A DNA stretch of 64,000 nt from Notamacropus eugenii (taxonomy: Eukaryota; Chordata; Mammalia; Diprotodontia; Macropodidae): assembly GCF_028372415.1 (NCBI RefSeq), contig NC_092875.1:50530771-50594770 (forward strand). Reading direction: 5' to 3'. This document shows, in pieces, positions 32,935 to 43,019 of this stretch. A model generated the notes under the pieces. The model made no database searches. It saw only the letters and a list, made by a program, of their open reading frames with translations, and was not told the DNA's origin. Made by a program: the position numbers and the translations under genes. Position 1 is the first letter of the stretch, and every line of letters begins with the position of its first letter.

Positions 32935-33885
32935 TGTGGACACAGTGGAGCTGGTAGGTAGAGGACAAAACAGAGGCTGTCTCTCCTCTGGCACTGCTCC
33001 TCTCTGAGTCTGGGGAGCCTAGGGTGGCTGGGTTGGGAGGTGATGATATCCAGGCTGCTTGTGTTCTTGCTGGAGGCAGAGTAACAGCTGGAGTTGATGT
33101 TTCCACTGGCCCTGTAGTCGAGGTGGCTGTCTCTTATCATTCTCAAGGAGGAGCAGTCCCATGGGGACTGGAGCTTATGAAGGCTGCAGAACTGCTAACA
33201 GTAGGAGAGATGTTAGGGCTTGGACTCAGAGACTTGTGGACAGGGCCAGGTGTTACCACTTTTGTGGAGGACTCCAGGAAAGGTTCACCTAAGATGATGT
33301 CAACTAGACTTGGAGAACTTGTTTTCATTGGTGATGAGGCAGTTGAATTGAATATAGTCTCCACATTTATGCTGATCAAAGCTGTGACCTTTGACTTTGG
33401 AGGGATCAAGGTCAAAGCAGGACTAATCCACTGCTAGAACTGTGCTAACTTCCAGGGTAGCTGTGCTCTGAATTTCAGACCCTGAAGTACTTACTTGCCC
33501 TTGGTGCAGTGACTTCAGAAAGCATTGTGGAAACAGAGACTGGTGAAGCAGGGTCTGCTCCCAGTGATTTCTTAGCTGTCAAAGTGGATGGTGCCAGATA
33601 AGGGCTTGTTACTGTCTCAGGACTAGTAGCTGGTGTTCTAGGGCTTTCCAGGAAAGATGACAAGGTGGAAGAGGTTCTGTAGGCCTCTGAGTCTGAGATT
33701 TTGTCCCTGGTCCAGGGGCCACTGTGGAAGCTCTTATGGTCCGTGTTCCAATGGTTTCAATTTCAGTAGGGGGCGATGGAGACTCAGCGTCAGTTCCCTG
33801 TGGAACTTTGGTAACCAATGCTTCTTGAGTTTCAGATAACTCAGCCAGGATCATAGCAGCCAAACTTGATCCTTCTGATGCTATG
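32935..33885 (-). pseudogene. MUC16: Decayed MUC16-type mucin block 3, most upstream
   Basis: Minus strand, Ser/Thr/Pro-rich: ISINVETIFNSTASSPMKTS (~33350) and LSETQEALVTKVPQGTDAES (~33820), the latter similar to the modules at 20090 and 20774. A good donor, GTAAGTAG, follows 32936 after ..SSTVST in phase 1, the phase used by all linker exons. The mucin reading shifts frame between segments, as in blocks 1 and 2. No start codon with signal peptide was found upstream, so the gene's 5' end is either lost or outside what I can recognise. Confidence 0.5.
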
Positions 33886-33889
33886 CTAG

Positions 33890-34620
33890 GGCCTATGCTC
33901 TGCCCTCTTCAAAAGGGAATCCATTTTCCCTGTGTCTTACAATCCATATCCCTCCTTGGCACATGGATATTTGGTCGATGACTCTCATTCATGGTATTTC
34001 CCTTCATTTCCATTAAAAACCAGCTTTGCAGCTCAATGACCAATTTCCGCAGGTGAGGTCTGCTTATATCTTTTATCCATTCTCTGGAAGGTTTTGTTTA
34101 CATTTGACTATCAGAATGAGAGATAGGAGATCTTAGGATCTCATGGTAGGAAACTTCCACATCATCTATTCTAACTGCTAGAGCCATTTGGTGTTGAGGA
34201 CCTTGAGGTCCAGAGTCATTTGCCCCTTGGCCTCATAATTCATTTCTCATCGGCTGACTCAATGGCCAAACAAAACAGAATCTATTTTCTCTGTGTCTTA
34301 CAGTCCATTCCCCTAATCACATGTATATTTGGTCCACAGTTTTCATTCATGATATTTCTCTTCATTTCCAGTAACACTCTGCCTTCCAGCTCCATCACTC
34401 ATTTCCATGGGTAAGGTCTGCTTCCATCTTAGGTTCCTTCTCTGGAAGGTTTTGCTTACATTTGGCCATGAGATGAAGAGATAAGAGATTTGGGCATCTT
34501 ACGAACCTAAGATAGGAGATCTTAGGATCTTGTTGCAGGACACTTCCAGTCATGAAGTCTAACTCCTGCTGTCATTTTGAGGTGAGTTCATTGAGGTCCA
34601 GAAGCCTATCACTAGGAATT
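33890..34620 (+). repeat. Two inverted copies of the mini-exon unit
   Basis: Reverse complement of the 11.5-12.1 kb array units; for example the reverse complement has AAATGACAGCAGGAGTTAGAC, GATCCTAAGATCTCCTATCT and GGACTGTAAGACACAG in array order. Exon equivalents are 34008-34052 (donor GTGAGG kept) and 34366-34410 (donor GTAAGG kept), now on the plus strand. In both the acceptor AG reads AT, and the first has a stop in phase 1. They are relics in opposite orientation to the gene. Confidence 0.8.
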
Positions 34621-34658
34621 GTGACATTTAGGTTGCTCCAAATTCAATTTACTTTAAA

Positions 34659-35435
34659 CTACATTTTGGTCCCAGAGCAGTAGTTTTTGGCCAAAACTTT
34701 CCTGAAGGATTCATTAGTTATTTCCATCTGCTGAATTATTCTTGTAAGAAAGAATAGCTGGGGGGGGGGGGGGGGGAGCCAAGATGGCAGAGTAGAAAGA
34801 CGCACATACACATAGCTCTGAACCCACAGCCCATAGAACATCTGTAAAAAAGAACCCCCAGCGAATTCTGGAGCAGCAGAGGCCACAGAAGAGTGGAGCA
34901 GAGAAGATTTCTGTTCCAGAGAGCCCTGCAAACCTCTCTCAAAAGGTCCATCGTGCTGCAGACTCAGAGCCAAGCCCAGCCCAGAGGCCACGTGCGCGCG
35001 GTGCTGAGAAGAGCGGATCTGAGCGGGCTTCAGGGACAGAATCTCCAGCGGCCAGGTGGGTCCCTCCACCCACAGGTGACAAGGGTCGGTGAGAGGGTCT
35101 CTTTGGCAGGTTGAGAGGGGAGTGGGGTGCCCCCATAACTCAGGCCCCCTCGGGAGCCAACAGCGGAGGCAGGAGCAGACCAGGGCTCCCCAAGCAGGCA
35201 GGAGCCAGGATCCATTGTTGAAGGTCTCTGCATAAACCCCCTGAGGGAACTGAGCCCGTGTGGTGGCCCTGCCCCAACCTGAGCAGCTGAACTTCATCTC
35301 ACACTGAATAGCAGCCCTGCCCCCGCCAAAAGCCCTGAGGCTGGGAAGCAGCATTTGAATCTCAGACCCCAAGTGCTGGCTGGGAGGATCCAGAGGTGAA
35401 GTGGGTGTGAAGAGAATATTCAGAAGGCAAGTCAC
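34659..35435 (-). other. Antisense ORF across the HAL1/L1 5' UTR (258 codons)
   Basis: Starts MTCLLNILFTPTSPLDPPSQ just outside ORF1 on the opposite strand and stays open through the 5' UTR. The element at 60917 has the same antisense frame with the same start. The two proteins agree for roughly the first 170 codons apart from an in-frame 3-residue gap, then diverge by a frame change. The position is analogous to primate L1 ORF0, but GC-rich sequence has few stops, so it may be incidental. Confidence 0.35.
34753..34776. repeat. Poly-G run at the HAL1 5' end
   Basis: A long G homopolymer immediately precedes GCCAAGATGGCAGAGTAG, the L1/HAL1 5' end. Its length may be unreliable in the assembly. 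Confidence 0.8.
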
Positions 35436-36105
35436 TGGCTGGGAAAATGCCCAGAAAAGGGAAAAAAAATAAGACTATAGAAGGTTACTTTCTTGATGAA
35501 CAGGCATTTCCTCCCTTCCTTTCTGATGAGGAAGAACAATGCTTACCATCAGGCAAAGACACAGAAGTCAAGGCTTCTGTATCCCAACCCACTCAATGGG
35601 CTCAGGCCATGGAAGAGCTCAAAAAGGATTTTGAAAATCAAGTTAGAGAGGTGGAGGAAAAGCTGGGAAGAGCAATGAGAGACACCCAGGTAAAGCATGA
35701 ACAGCAGGTCAGCACCCTGCTAAAGGAGACCCAAAAAAATACTGAAGAAAATAACACCTTGAAAAATAGGCTAACTCAATTGGCAAAAGAGGTTCAAAAA
35801 GCCAATGAGGAGAAGAATGCTTTCAAAAGCAGAATTAGCCAAACGGAAAAGGAGGTTCAAAAGCTCACTGAAGAAAATAGTTCTTTCAAAATTAGAATGG
35901 CACAGATGGAGGCTAATGACTTTATGAGAAACCAAGAAATCACAAAACAAAACCAAAAGAATGAAAAAATGGAAGATAATGTGAAATATCTCATTGGAAA
36001 AACAACTGACTTGGAAAATAGATCCAGGAGAGACAATTTAAAAATTATGGGACTACCTGAAAGCCATGATCAAAAAAAGAGCCTAGACATCATCTTTCAT
36101 GAATG
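34759..36105 (+). mobile_element. HAL1/L1 5' half: 5' UTR plus open ORF1 start
   Basis: 5' UTR 34777-35446, then ORF1 from ATG 35447 (MPRKGKKNKTIEGYFLDEQA). The ORF1 coiled coil spans residues ~45-170 (heptads such as LKNRLTQLAKEVQKANEEKN), followed by the start of the RRM-like domain (DNLKIMGLPESHD). It is open for 219 codons until 36105, where the sequence changes abruptly into a minus-strand L1. It closely resembles the copy at 60917-63637, so the subfamily is fairly young. Confidence 0.85.
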
Positions 36106-38990
36106 AAGTGGTTGATTGTTTCTATGAATTGTTGTTTTACCCACTCCTTCTTTAAGACTAGATTATTTAGTTTCCAATTAATTTTTGATTTATCTTTCCA
36201 TGGCCTTTTATTACGCATAATTTTTATTGCATTATGATCTGAGAAGGATGCATTGACTATCTCTGCCTCTCTGCACTGGATGGTGGGGTTTTTATGCCCT
36301 AGAACATGGTCAGTTTTAGTATATGTGCCATGTACCACTGAGAAAAAAGGTATATTCCTTTCTATCCCCATTCAGTTGTCTCCAAAGATCTATCATACCT
36401 ATCTTATCCAGAGTTTTATTCAACTCCTTAACTTCCTTCTTGTTATTTTAAGGTTAGATTACTCACGTTCAGAGAGGGGGAGGTTGAGGTGCCTCACTAG
36501 TATAGTTTTGCTGTCTGTTTCTTCCTGCAACTCCCCCAACCTCTCCTCTAAGAATTTGGATGCTATACTACTTGGAACATACATGTTTAGCAATGATATT
36601 GATTCATTGTTTATGGTGCCTTTTAGCAGGATATAGTTTCCTTCCTTATCTCTTTGGATTAGATCTATTTCTGTTTTTGCTTTGTCTGAGATTAGGATGG
36701 CTAGCCCTTCTTTTCTTACATCAGATGAAGCACAGTATATTCTGCTCCACCCTTTACCTTTACCCTGTGTGCATCCCCCCATTTCAAATGTGTTTCTTGT
36801 GAACAACATATTGTTGGATTATGGCTTTTAATCCATTCTGCTATCCGTCTCTGTTTTATGGGAGAGTTCATTCCATTCACATTCACAGTTTAGATTACAA
36901 TCTGTGTCTTTCCCTCCATCCTCTTTCTCACCATTTGTGCTTTTACTTCTCTCATCTCCCTTCCCTTCCTCAATAGAGTTTTCACTTTTGACCACCACCT
37001 CCCACAGTCTTCCCTTCCTTTTTTTAGCCCCCCTCCCTTTTACTCCCCTTTAACCTATCTACTTCTTCCCCCCTTTAGCTTTCCCTCTCCTTTCCTCCCC
37101 CTTTCCCTCCTACTGCCTATAGAGCTAGGCAGATTTATATACTTAAGTTCATTGTTCCCTTCTTGAACCAAATCAGATGAGAGTACCTCTCAAACAATGC
37201 TCCTCTCCCTCCCCTCTTTCCCTCTACTATAATATAATTTTGTACTTCTTCCTGTGATGTAATTTATCATTTTCTGCTTCTTCCTTTTTACATCTCTTGT
37301 TACAATTCCTTTGAATGCATAAATCACATTTTTATCATCACATCATTTACTTTATACCCACTCCCTCTATCTATATACATCCCTTTTATACTTCATGATA
37401 GATGTACAATTTTCAATATTAACACATATCATCTTCAGTTACAGGGATGTAATCAGTTTGTCCAAATTGAGTAACAAGTTTTTCTTTTCCCCCATTTACC
37501 TTTTTATTCCTCTCTTGAGACCTGCGTTTGAAGATCAGATTTTCTATTGAGTTCTGGCTTTTTTTGTCAGGAAGGTCTGGAAATCCCTTATTTAGTTGAA
37601 TGTCCATCTCCTTTCCTGAAATGTTATGCTGAACTTTGCTGCATAATTAATCCTTGGTTGTAGTCCCAGTTCCTTTGCCTTAGGGAATATCAGATTCAAA
37701 TTTCTTCGATCTTTTAATGTAGAAGCTGCAAGGTCCTCTGTCATCCTGATTGCAGCTCCTCAATATATGGTTTCTTTCTGCCTGCCTGTAGTATTTTCTC
37801 CTTCACTTGATAGTTCTGGAATTTGGCAACAATATTTCTTGGTGTTTTTAATTTAGGATCCCTTTCACGAGGTGAATGGTGGATTCCTTCAATGACCACT
37901 TTGGCCTCTGGATTTAACACTACTGGGCAGTTTTCCTTGATGTTTTCTTGGAAGATATTATCCAGACTCTTTTTTTCATCACAGATTTCTGACAGGCCAA
38001 TGATTCTTAAATTTTCTCTCCTGGATCCATTTTCCAGGTAAGTTGTTTTTCCAGTTAGATACTTTACATCTTTTTCCTTTAGATTTTTGTTGTCTGATTC
38101 TTGATGTCTCATAGAGTCATTAGTTTCTACTTCTCCAATATTAATTTTCATCAAATTGTTTTCTTCAGTTAACCTTGGCATCTCTTTTTTCCATGTGCCC
38201 AATTATTCCTTTTAAGGAATTATTTTCTCCAATAAGTTTTTGTTCTTCCTTTTCCATTTGTCCAGTTTTCCCAGTTAGGTTTTGTGCTTCCTTTTCCATT
38301 TGTTCGATTTTCCTTTTTAAAGAAGTGTTCTCTTCAGAGAATTCTTTTTGCATACTTTTAAAATCATTGGCCAGTTTTTCTTCTATTTCCTTTTTCATCT
38401 GCTCCAGGAGAGCTCTTTGTGCATGCGAGCTGTTCATAGTCCGTTCTGAAGTTTCAGATGGGAGTACAGTGTCAATACTGACCTCTTTGGTAATCATGTT
38501 TTGGTCCTTGTCCCCATAGAAAGATTCTACAGTCTTTTCTCTCCTCCTTTGCTTCTTGCTCAAGACAGTGAGGCTTTGTGTGTTGTAGCTTCTGGTTCTT
38601 TCAGTTAAAAGCTGGAGAATCTGTTGTTGGGCTGCTGGTGTGGGAAATTGAAGGGTAGGTACCTTTGTTTATCCTTTTGTTTTGTGTTTCCTGGATTATC
38701 CTGGGGCTAGCTTGCTAAGTGTGGAGGAGGGGGTGGTCTGATCCTGGGAGGTCTCCTCAGCTGAGCTAGAGCAAAGGCAGGCTCAGCTCGTAGCTGGGTC
38801 CTAGTGCAATTTTCTACCCCCTCTGGGGCTTCTCTCCTTCCAGTTCACCTCTGCCACAGAGCAAGGAGGAGTTTGATCAAGGAGCCCAGTAGCTGGAGGT
38901 AGATGCAGAAGTCACTTGAGAGCTCTTGGAGCAGCTGAGGTAGTAGATAGCTGTCAAGTGCAGCCAGGTGAGGAAGTGGACCATTCTTTG
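36106..38990 (-). mobile_element. L1, minus strand: 5' UTR, ORF1, spacer, ORF2 endonuclease
   Basis: From right to left: 5' UTR (38990-38564); ORF1 (start at 38563, MSKKQRRREKTVESFYGDKD, continuing in another frame from 38202 to about 37510, so frameshifted); a ~600 bp purine-rich inter-ORF spacer (37430-36890); and ORF2 endonuclease from about 36880, with DVRKEGLAILISDKAKTEID (36720), VVHGTYTKTDHVLGHKNPTI (36330) and FSDHNAIKI (36240). It is cut at 36106 against the plus-strand element. This ORF1 subfamily differs from that of the neighbouring element. Confidence 0.85.
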
Positions 38991-39480
38991 GGTGATATAT
39001 GCTGGGATTACAAAGAGGTACTCACTTAGGAAGATTTTTTTGAAGTTTATATGTAAGTTTTCCTTGGGGAAGAGACAGCATTAGAAATTCCAAGGGCCAG
39101 AGATTGGATTGAGAGGAAGATACAGAATCTAGGGAACACAGTGCAGGGGACCCTGTCTACCAAGCCACCCTAGAAGCCACTGAGTCACCTCCTTGGGCCA
39201 CGTGGCCTCTGGCATATGATGCAGACATTGGCACCTACTTCTTTTTAGGCACAGTAGCTTTCCTGTTACTCCTGCTATTAATATGTACAGCTATATAGAG
39301 GGTCAGATATACATGGAGTAAAGTTGTACTGCTTGTCCTTTGAGAGAATTATAAAATTGTCATGTGTACCAGCAGTTTGAGGTGATTGACAAGAGGGACT
39401 ATGGCCTCAGTGGAGGGCTGTGTTTCATGTCTAACTTATACTAACCCCCTCTGACTTAGGGGAGATTCCTTCATACCTGG
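38990..39480. other. Unassigned
   Basis: No feature that I can name between the L1 5' UTR and the L2 copy. Confidence 0.5.
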
Positions 39481-39484
39481 GAGC

Positions 39485-40120
39485 CTCAGTTTCACTATCT
39501 GAAAAATCAGTTAGTAAACACTTATTAAGTGACTACTATGTGCAAGTCACTGTACTAAGCACTAGGGATATAAAAGGAGGCAAAAGACAGTGTCTGCCCT
39601 CTAGGATCTTCCAGTGTAACAGAGAAGACAACAAGAAAACAAATATTCATAAGCAAGCAATATACAGGATACATAGGAAATAATTAACAGAGAGAAGGCA
39701 ACAGAGGTGTTGGGGAAGGTTTCCTATAAAAGGTGGGATTTTAGTTGGGACTTAAAGACAGGGAGGTCAGTAGTTGGAGTGGAGGAGGAAGAGTATTCTG
39801 AGCATGGGAGATAGACAGAGAAAATGCCCAGATTAGAGAGCTGGAGGGTCTTGTTCTTGAAACAGTCATAAGATCAGTGTCACTGCATCAATCATTGGAG
39901 AATAAGGTGGAAGGAGACTGGAAAAGGAAGAAGGGGCTAGGTTATGAAGGCTTTGAATGCCAAACAGCTTTTTCTATTTGATGCTGGAGGGAATAAGGAA
40001 CTTCTGGAGTTTGGGGGTATGGGGAACAAGGGGTGACATGATTGGACCTGCATTCTAGGAAATATCTCTTTGGACTGAATATAGAGGATGGATTGGTGGC
40101 AGAATCGTGAGAAGTTGGTT
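39485..40120 (-). mobile_element. L2 LINE, reverse orientation
   Basis: Reverse-complement L2 3' region: TAAACACTTATTAAGTGACTACTATGTGC, CACTGTACTAAGCACTAGGG, GAAGGTTTCCTATAAAAGGTGGGATTTTAG and GGTTATGAAGGCTTTGAATGCCAAACAG. Confidence 0.75.
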
Positions 40121-40124
40121 TCAC

Positions 40125-41055
40125 AGTTTCGGTTCATTTGGTAGCTATGGCCAGACTAACTAGGGCCCACAAGGTCAGTCTAGAGCTCTTCTACTTCATC
40201 TCTTAAACATCACTGGTGTAGTTCAAAGAACAAAGAGGAGAAGCATGTACTTGGTGGCTTGGCTGGGAATGACTGATGAACTAAACCTTTGACTGCAAAG
40301 TCTTCCCCAGGTTTTTCTGTACCTGCTGGAAGTTTAGTGTGATGATTAAATCTATGAGTCACTAATTCCAGATGTTGTCCTCCCTGTATTTCATGATACA
40401 TGTGTCAGTCTCCCTGACGCCTTGTTTTGACTTGATGATTGGCCCTCAGTTCCATCTCAGGTATCAGAGCATTTCTGTGAAACATTTCTGGGTTAGGAAA
40501 TGAGGAGAGCATTCTGTCTGTCTTCAAGGTTTGCAGCACTGTAGGGGATGACTGGAAGGGTTTATTAAGGATGGTGTGAGGCTCAGTGATAGAGATACAC
40601 AAAGAAAGAGAAGTTCACTAGGGCAGCTAAGAGATAAAGAAAAGGAGGAATCCATTCTAGGTATGAGGTCACCCTTGTAAAGGTACAGAAGTGGAGTGTT
40701 GAATTTGAGGAGCCAGGCAATACAAAGCAAAGTAAATGAAAGAAGGATTCTGAGGATTAACCTGGAGTACCAAGTGAGAAGGAGACTGGCCAGAGTTCTC
40801 AATGCCAGACAGTAGGATTTATTTCTTTTGATCCTAGAAGCATGCAAATAATTTCCCCATTAAAGATGTTTGAGCAAGAGAATGACACAGCTATCCCCAT
40901 GCCTTAGCAAGATGAATTGGGAAGTTCTTCCCAGCCTTGGATGCAGTGACCCCACTAATATTCATGTGCCCCCAAGATGTTCAAAGGCAGCAAAGTCACA
41001 TATCTAACTGGAATATTTTGTGGCCATAGAAACTGAAAACAAAGTGGGTTGATTG
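40125..41055. other. Unassigned
   Basis: No exon or repeat named with confidence; minus-strand open frames here lack family features. Confidence 0.5.
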
Positions 41056-41479
41056 GGCAATGGCTGAACAAAAGGTGATGTGTTAATGTACATTGGAGTG
41101 CACTGGTGCTCTAAGAATAGGAAATGTAGAAAAACTCGTATGAACTGATGCAGAACAAAGGAAGTGGAGTCAGGAGAACATCATACATAAGGACTCCACC
41201 ATGTCGGTAAAAACAATATTTAAACAGGATTTGAACTCAAATCAAAAGGTATAGCTAATATTGGATCTAGAGGACAGCTAGTGAAACACTTTCCTCCTTC
41301 CAGTACAGAAGCAGGGGACCTACCATAGATGTGGGACTTTGCCTATATTCTTTGACTTGCCCACTAGGTTGTCTGGTTTTACTTGGTTTCTTGTTTTTTC
41401 TTCACAAAGCAGAGAGTTATCTGGCAGTAGGCAGTATATTGGGAAATGAGTACAGACATCAATAAAACTTTATGGATGT

Positions 41480-41785
41480 CGACCTGTCAGCTTAGTGGAA
41501 CATAGATTGGAGAAGGGGGTGGCTGGAAGCAGGGAAACTAATAAAAAGACTTATGGAATAGTCCTGCTGAGAGGTAATGAGGCCCCAAACCACGTTAGTG
41601 GCCTTGTGAGTGGTGGGAGGAAAGAGATGATAGAGGTCAAGTGAACAGGATTTGTCCACTGATTGAACCCAGGGATGAGCAAAGGGGAGGGGAGGGCAAG
41701 GATTCCTCCAGACTGTGAGGGAACCTGGGAGAGTGGAAGGATAGGACAAGGCAGATGGCCTTTGAGATGGTTTTTCATGCTTGGC
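41480..41785 (-). mobile_element. L2-like fragment within arm 1
   Basis: Minus-strand L2 3'-region text (a GTTTGGGGCCTCATTACCTCTC-like segment and AGTTTCCCTGCTTCCAGCCA). It was duplicated together with the golgin exon (partner at 46755-47060), so it is older than the duplication. Confidence 0.6.
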
Positions 41786-41882
41786 TGCCTAAAAATAGGC
41801 TCTTGGATAGTGGTTCTTTAGACTGAATTTCTTCCTGGATCCAGGGGCTGGTATAACAGAGTGTCTGTATTTCCTGTCTCAG

Positions 41883-41961
41883 GTGGAAAACCTGCAGCAA
41901 GAAAGCATTGCTCTGAAAAAAACAGACTCAGGAAGTGAAGGAGCAGTTACTTCAACCAAAG
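41883..41961 (+). pseudogene. GOLGA3: GOLGA3-like exon 1, frameshifted
   Basis: Acceptor TTTCCTGTCTCAG, donor GTAGAGTG. It reads VENLQQESIALKK, then, after a frame change inside the AAAAAAA run at about 41916-41922, QTQEVKEQLLQPK. From memory, golgin-160 reads VERLQQENAALKKQTQKVKEQFLQQK here, and the inverted copy at 46556-46633 has six A instead of seven. One extra A therefore breaks this copy. Coiled-coil sequence. Confidence 0.75.
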
Positions 41962-42259
41962 GTAGAGTGATGCTCCTCATCAGTTCCTTGAAATCAAAGA
42001 AACAAGGGAAAATTCAGATTGGTGTAGTAATACACCCTGTAGAGAGAAGGATTATCTTTTACCTGATCATGAAGATAGACTTAACCCTTGACTTGGTTTT
42101 CATAAAATATATCTATAAACTTTCTCATAAATTCCCCCTAAAAGCAGTTGCTTCTAGACTTTGAGCATTGAAACTATTCCAACAAGGATTTTTAACCAAG
42201 AAAGTCAACTTCAACACCATATCCTAAGAATATTATGTCATTCTAGGATGTCCTAGTAG

Positions 42260-42521
42260 GTCATGGTGGAAGCATACCTGAAGGAAGCAAATTCCAAGCA
42301 CCAGCTGGTCAGAGAATTGAAAACCACCAAGCAAAGACTGGACTTCGAGAAGAGAAATCTGTGGTGGGATTTAATCAAAGTTCAGGGAGAAAAGAAGTTG
42401 GTGGAAGTGGCACATTCCAAGTTATGGAAGGAAGTGTCCTATTTCCAACAGAAAATAACCTGACCTGGAAGTAGAGCTGGACCTGATGCAGAAAGGAGAT
42501 GAAATGGAGACACAGCTACAG
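42260..42521 (+). pseudogene. GOLGA3: GOLGA3-like exon 2, frameshifted
   Basis: Acceptor ATGTCCTAGTAG, donor GTCTGGGT. It reads VMVEAYLKEANSKHQLVREL, then KTTKQRLDFEKRNLWWDLIKVQGEKKLVE. The golgin-160 text as I recall it is VMVEAYLKEANSKHQLVRELKATKQRLD. Near 42455-42463 the frame shifts by one base (ITDLEVELDLMQKGDEMETQ is in the next frame), giving a TGA in the original frame. This is the strongest identification in the series. Confidence 0.85.
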
Positions 42522-42931
42522 GTCTGGGTGGTACTGGCAGAGTTATCTCAGGGGGATTTCTAATTTGATTGTTGTGGCTACCAAGACGTCTTTCACAAGT
42601 TCTACTCCTTGTCTCCTCCAAAGTGTCTCATTTTAAGAAGAGGTCCTCAGAGTTGGGCTCTCAACACTGCAGGTAGCAAACATCCACAGAGGGAAAATTT
42701 CAAAAATTGAGACAGCAGATAGCCCCCAAATAACACCTTATCAGCTCTGTAGATGGAGGTGCTCAGGTAGCCTCCAGTGCACCTGGAGTCATGATGCTCA
42801 CTCCATTTCTCAGACCCCTGTCCAGATAGCATCTCCTACCATAAAGCAGGCCACAGAGCAGACTGAAAGATGGTTCCCTTCCAAACATCTCACATTGTGT
42901 ATCCATCTCTCCCATTTTCAAGTCTTTGCAG

Positions 42932-43017
42932 TTTGACAGAGAACTAATGGTGTCTCTTAGAGATGTGAATGAGGTGTTGAAACAACAAGCAGAACAAATG
43001 CAGCAAGAAGCTGGAAA
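42932..43017 (+). pseudogene. GOLGA3: GOLGA3-like exon 3
   Basis: Acceptor CAAGTCTTTGCAG, donor GTGAGTAT. It reads FDRELMVSLRDVNEVLKQQA, then EQMQQEAGK; golgin-160 has FDKEQM..TEANEALKKQIEELQQEARK. Open; joins exon 4 in frame. Confidence 0.8.
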
Positions 43018-43019
43018 GT

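Larger units (their letters stand above)
41060..42160 (+). repeat. Inverted duplication, arm 1 (~1.1 kb)
   Basis: Reverse complement of about 46360-47450. Matching landmarks: GTATGAACTGATG (41138), GAACTCAAATCAAAAG (41233), GTGAAACACTTTCCTCC (41281), the reversed L2 piece (41480-41780), golgin exon 1 (41883-41961) and the intron after it to about 42160. By eye about 80-85% identical. The arms are separated by about 4.2 kb. Confidence 0.85.

Noticed and set aside
35447-36105. 219-codon frame as a host coiled-coil gene
   Set aside because: It is the ORF1 of an L1/HAL1 element, preceded by the element's 5' UTR and matched by the copy at 61551.
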